Shown here: one piece after another, positions 59,471-60,163 of the stretch | Numbering within the stretch: the first letter of the stretch is position 1 | Layout: the number at the start of each line of letters is the position of its first letter | NCBI GenBank assembly: GCA_964633205.1 | Contig: CAZWFN010000021.1 | Span: forward strand, 1-60,163 | DNA length: 60,163 bases | Direction: 5' to 3' | Source: CAYVQE01 sp964633205 | GTDB taxonomy: Bacteria; Myxococcota; B64-G9 | Notes under the pieces: model-generated | Databases searched by the model: none | What the model was told of the DNA's origin: nothing | What the model saw: only the letters and a program-made list of their open reading frames with translations | Translations under genes and position numbers: made by a program

Positions 59471-60163
59471 TCAGAAGGTGCCCTGGCTGCAGCGGCCGCT
59501 GCAGGCCTGCGGCTCGCCCGAGGGGCTGAGCAGAGCCGAGGCATCGATGCGGGCGCCGCCGGCGGCGGTGTTGATGCGGATGCGCCCGGCCGCGCCACCG
59601 CCACCGCCGCCGTTCTCGGCCGGCTCTCCGGGGCGGCCCGCGGCCATCGCGCCGGCGCCGCCAGCCCCGCCGCTGCCACCGATGCCGGTCCCGGCACCGC
59701 CGGCGGCCGGCCGGGCATCGTCCCGGCCGTCCTCGCCGCTCGCGGCCACCGATTCGCCCCAGGCCTGGTTGTCGCGGTAGCCAGCACCGCCGCCGCCGCC
59801 GTTGGCGATCACCCGGCCGCTCAACTGCACCACCGGTGCCTCCAGCAGCACGGCCCCGCCGGCGCCGCCGCCGCCGCCGGCGCTGGAATCGACGCCATCG
59901 TGGCCGCCGGCGCCGCCGCCGCCGGCGACCCGGATCAACCCGCCGCCGGCCAGCACCATTTGCCCGCCGGCCACCAGCTGCACCGCCCCGCCGCCGCCGC
60001 CGCCGGGCCCGCCCGATTGGTCGCCGCCGCCACCGCCGCCGCCGCCGCCCAGCAGCGGCACCAGCGTGGACGTCATGGCGGCCGGGCCGCCGCCCGGGCC
60101 GGGTTGTTGGCACTCCGCCCCAACGCCGCCGGCACCGCCGCCTCCGCCGGCCGCCCCGGCGCC
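59471..60163 (-). CDS. Glycine-rich surface protein, C-terminal part (5' end outside window)
   Basis: Open to the window edge (231 residues visible). Long runs of Gly with Ala, Asn and Asp, and repeated short motifs with hydrophobic spacers (GGAVQLVAGGQMVLAGGG; GGAGGAVLLEAPVVQLSGRV), which fit a beta-helix or adhesin-like repeat region of the type seen in secreted proteins of Myxococcota. The C-terminus (CSGRCSQGTF) has two Cys. Secretion and attachment cannot be read as the N-terminus is missing. Confidence 0.75.
   Translation of the reverse strand, partial: GAGAAGGGGGAGGVGAECQQPGPGGGPAAMTSTLVPLLGGGGGGGGGDQSGGPGGGGGGAVQLVAGGQMVLAGGGLIRVAGGGGAGGHDGVDSSAGGGGGAGGAVLLEAPVVQLSGRVIANGGGGGAGYRDNQAWGESVAASGEDGRDDARPAAGGAGTGIGGSGGAGGAGAMAAGRPGEPAENGGGGGGAAGRIRINTAAGGARIDASALLSPSGEPQACSGRCSQGTF

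Noticed and set aside
59500..60150. CRISPR array or tandem DNA repeat
   Set aside because: The repeats are Gly codons in a coding frame open to the edge, with irregular units and no spacers.

Overview
The window is 60 kb of very GC-rich bacterial chromosome with dense coding, many 4-nt start/stop overlaps and frequent GTG starts. The gene set suggests a member of the Deltaproteobacteria in the broad sense, probably Myxococcota-like. Pointers are an F0-only ATP synthase operon, a CHAT/TPR protein, an MshEN-domain protein, a CxxC-ladder protein, a glycine-rich surface protein and many lipoproteins with Asp/Gly/Ala-rich linkers. An acyl-CoA/acyl-phosphate gene set and a 2-hydroxyacyl-CoA dehydratase activase argue for at least partly anaerobic metabolism. 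The taxonomic placement is an inference; no rRNA or tRNA was seen.

Layout. 1-5.7 kb: 3' part of gyrA, a TPR lipoprotein, then the F0 genes (atpZ-like, atpI-like, atpB, atpE, atpF) ending at a clear terminator, with no F1 genes. 5.7-16.1 kb: a plus-strand run of Ppx/GppA, LD-carboxypeptidase, serine beta-lactamase-like hydrolase, Mpl ligase, alpha/beta hydrolase, M20 amidohydrolase and a 1202-residue TPR-CHAT lipoprotein. The LdcA-hydrolase-Mpl trio looks like murein recycling. 16-21.4 kb: small lipoprotein, Cys-ladder protein, Fe-S flavoprotein, methyltransferase, OsmC protein, response regulator and a glycosyltransferase whose 3' end lies inside a dispersed repeat. 21.5-31.2 kb (minus strand apart from one outer-membrane barrel lipoprotein): a giant activase under a palindromic operator, a polytopic membrane protein, a DUF2442/DUF4160 pair and two glycosyltransferase-like genes; a second, inverted copy of the repeat bounds this segment.

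31.4-40 kb: an acyl-CoA energy module made of a butyrate kinase-phosphotransbutyrylase fusion, a degenerate acyl-CoA synthetase, an NDP-forming acyl-CoA synthetase and a CoA-hydrolase/transferase-GNAT fusion, all overlapping or nearly so. A helically phased 11-bp direct-repeat array lies upstream. 40-46 kb: secreted hydrolase, flavin reductase, MshEN protein, Fpg, beta-barrel protein and a GH5-like protein with altered catalytic motifs. 45.8-48.6 kb: a lower-GC scar with an SDR fragment, a CPA2 antiporter, an IS91-type transposase fragment and a decayed DUF4041/Mug113 gene.

49.5-58 kb: the most unusual region, a compact plus-strand type II fatty-acid/polyketide-like cluster: ACP, FabZ-like hotdog protein, second ACP, radical SAM enzyme, lipoprotein, second radical SAM enzyme, two ketosynthases, hotdog thioesterase, and a dehydratase fused to a phosphopantetheinyl transferase. 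It has no ketoreductase, acyltransferase or AMP ligase of its own. I infer that it builds an acyl chain on its own carriers, modifies it by radical chemistry, and places it at or near the envelope. The window ends with a CNNM/CorC membrane protein and the 3' part of a glycine-rich protein.
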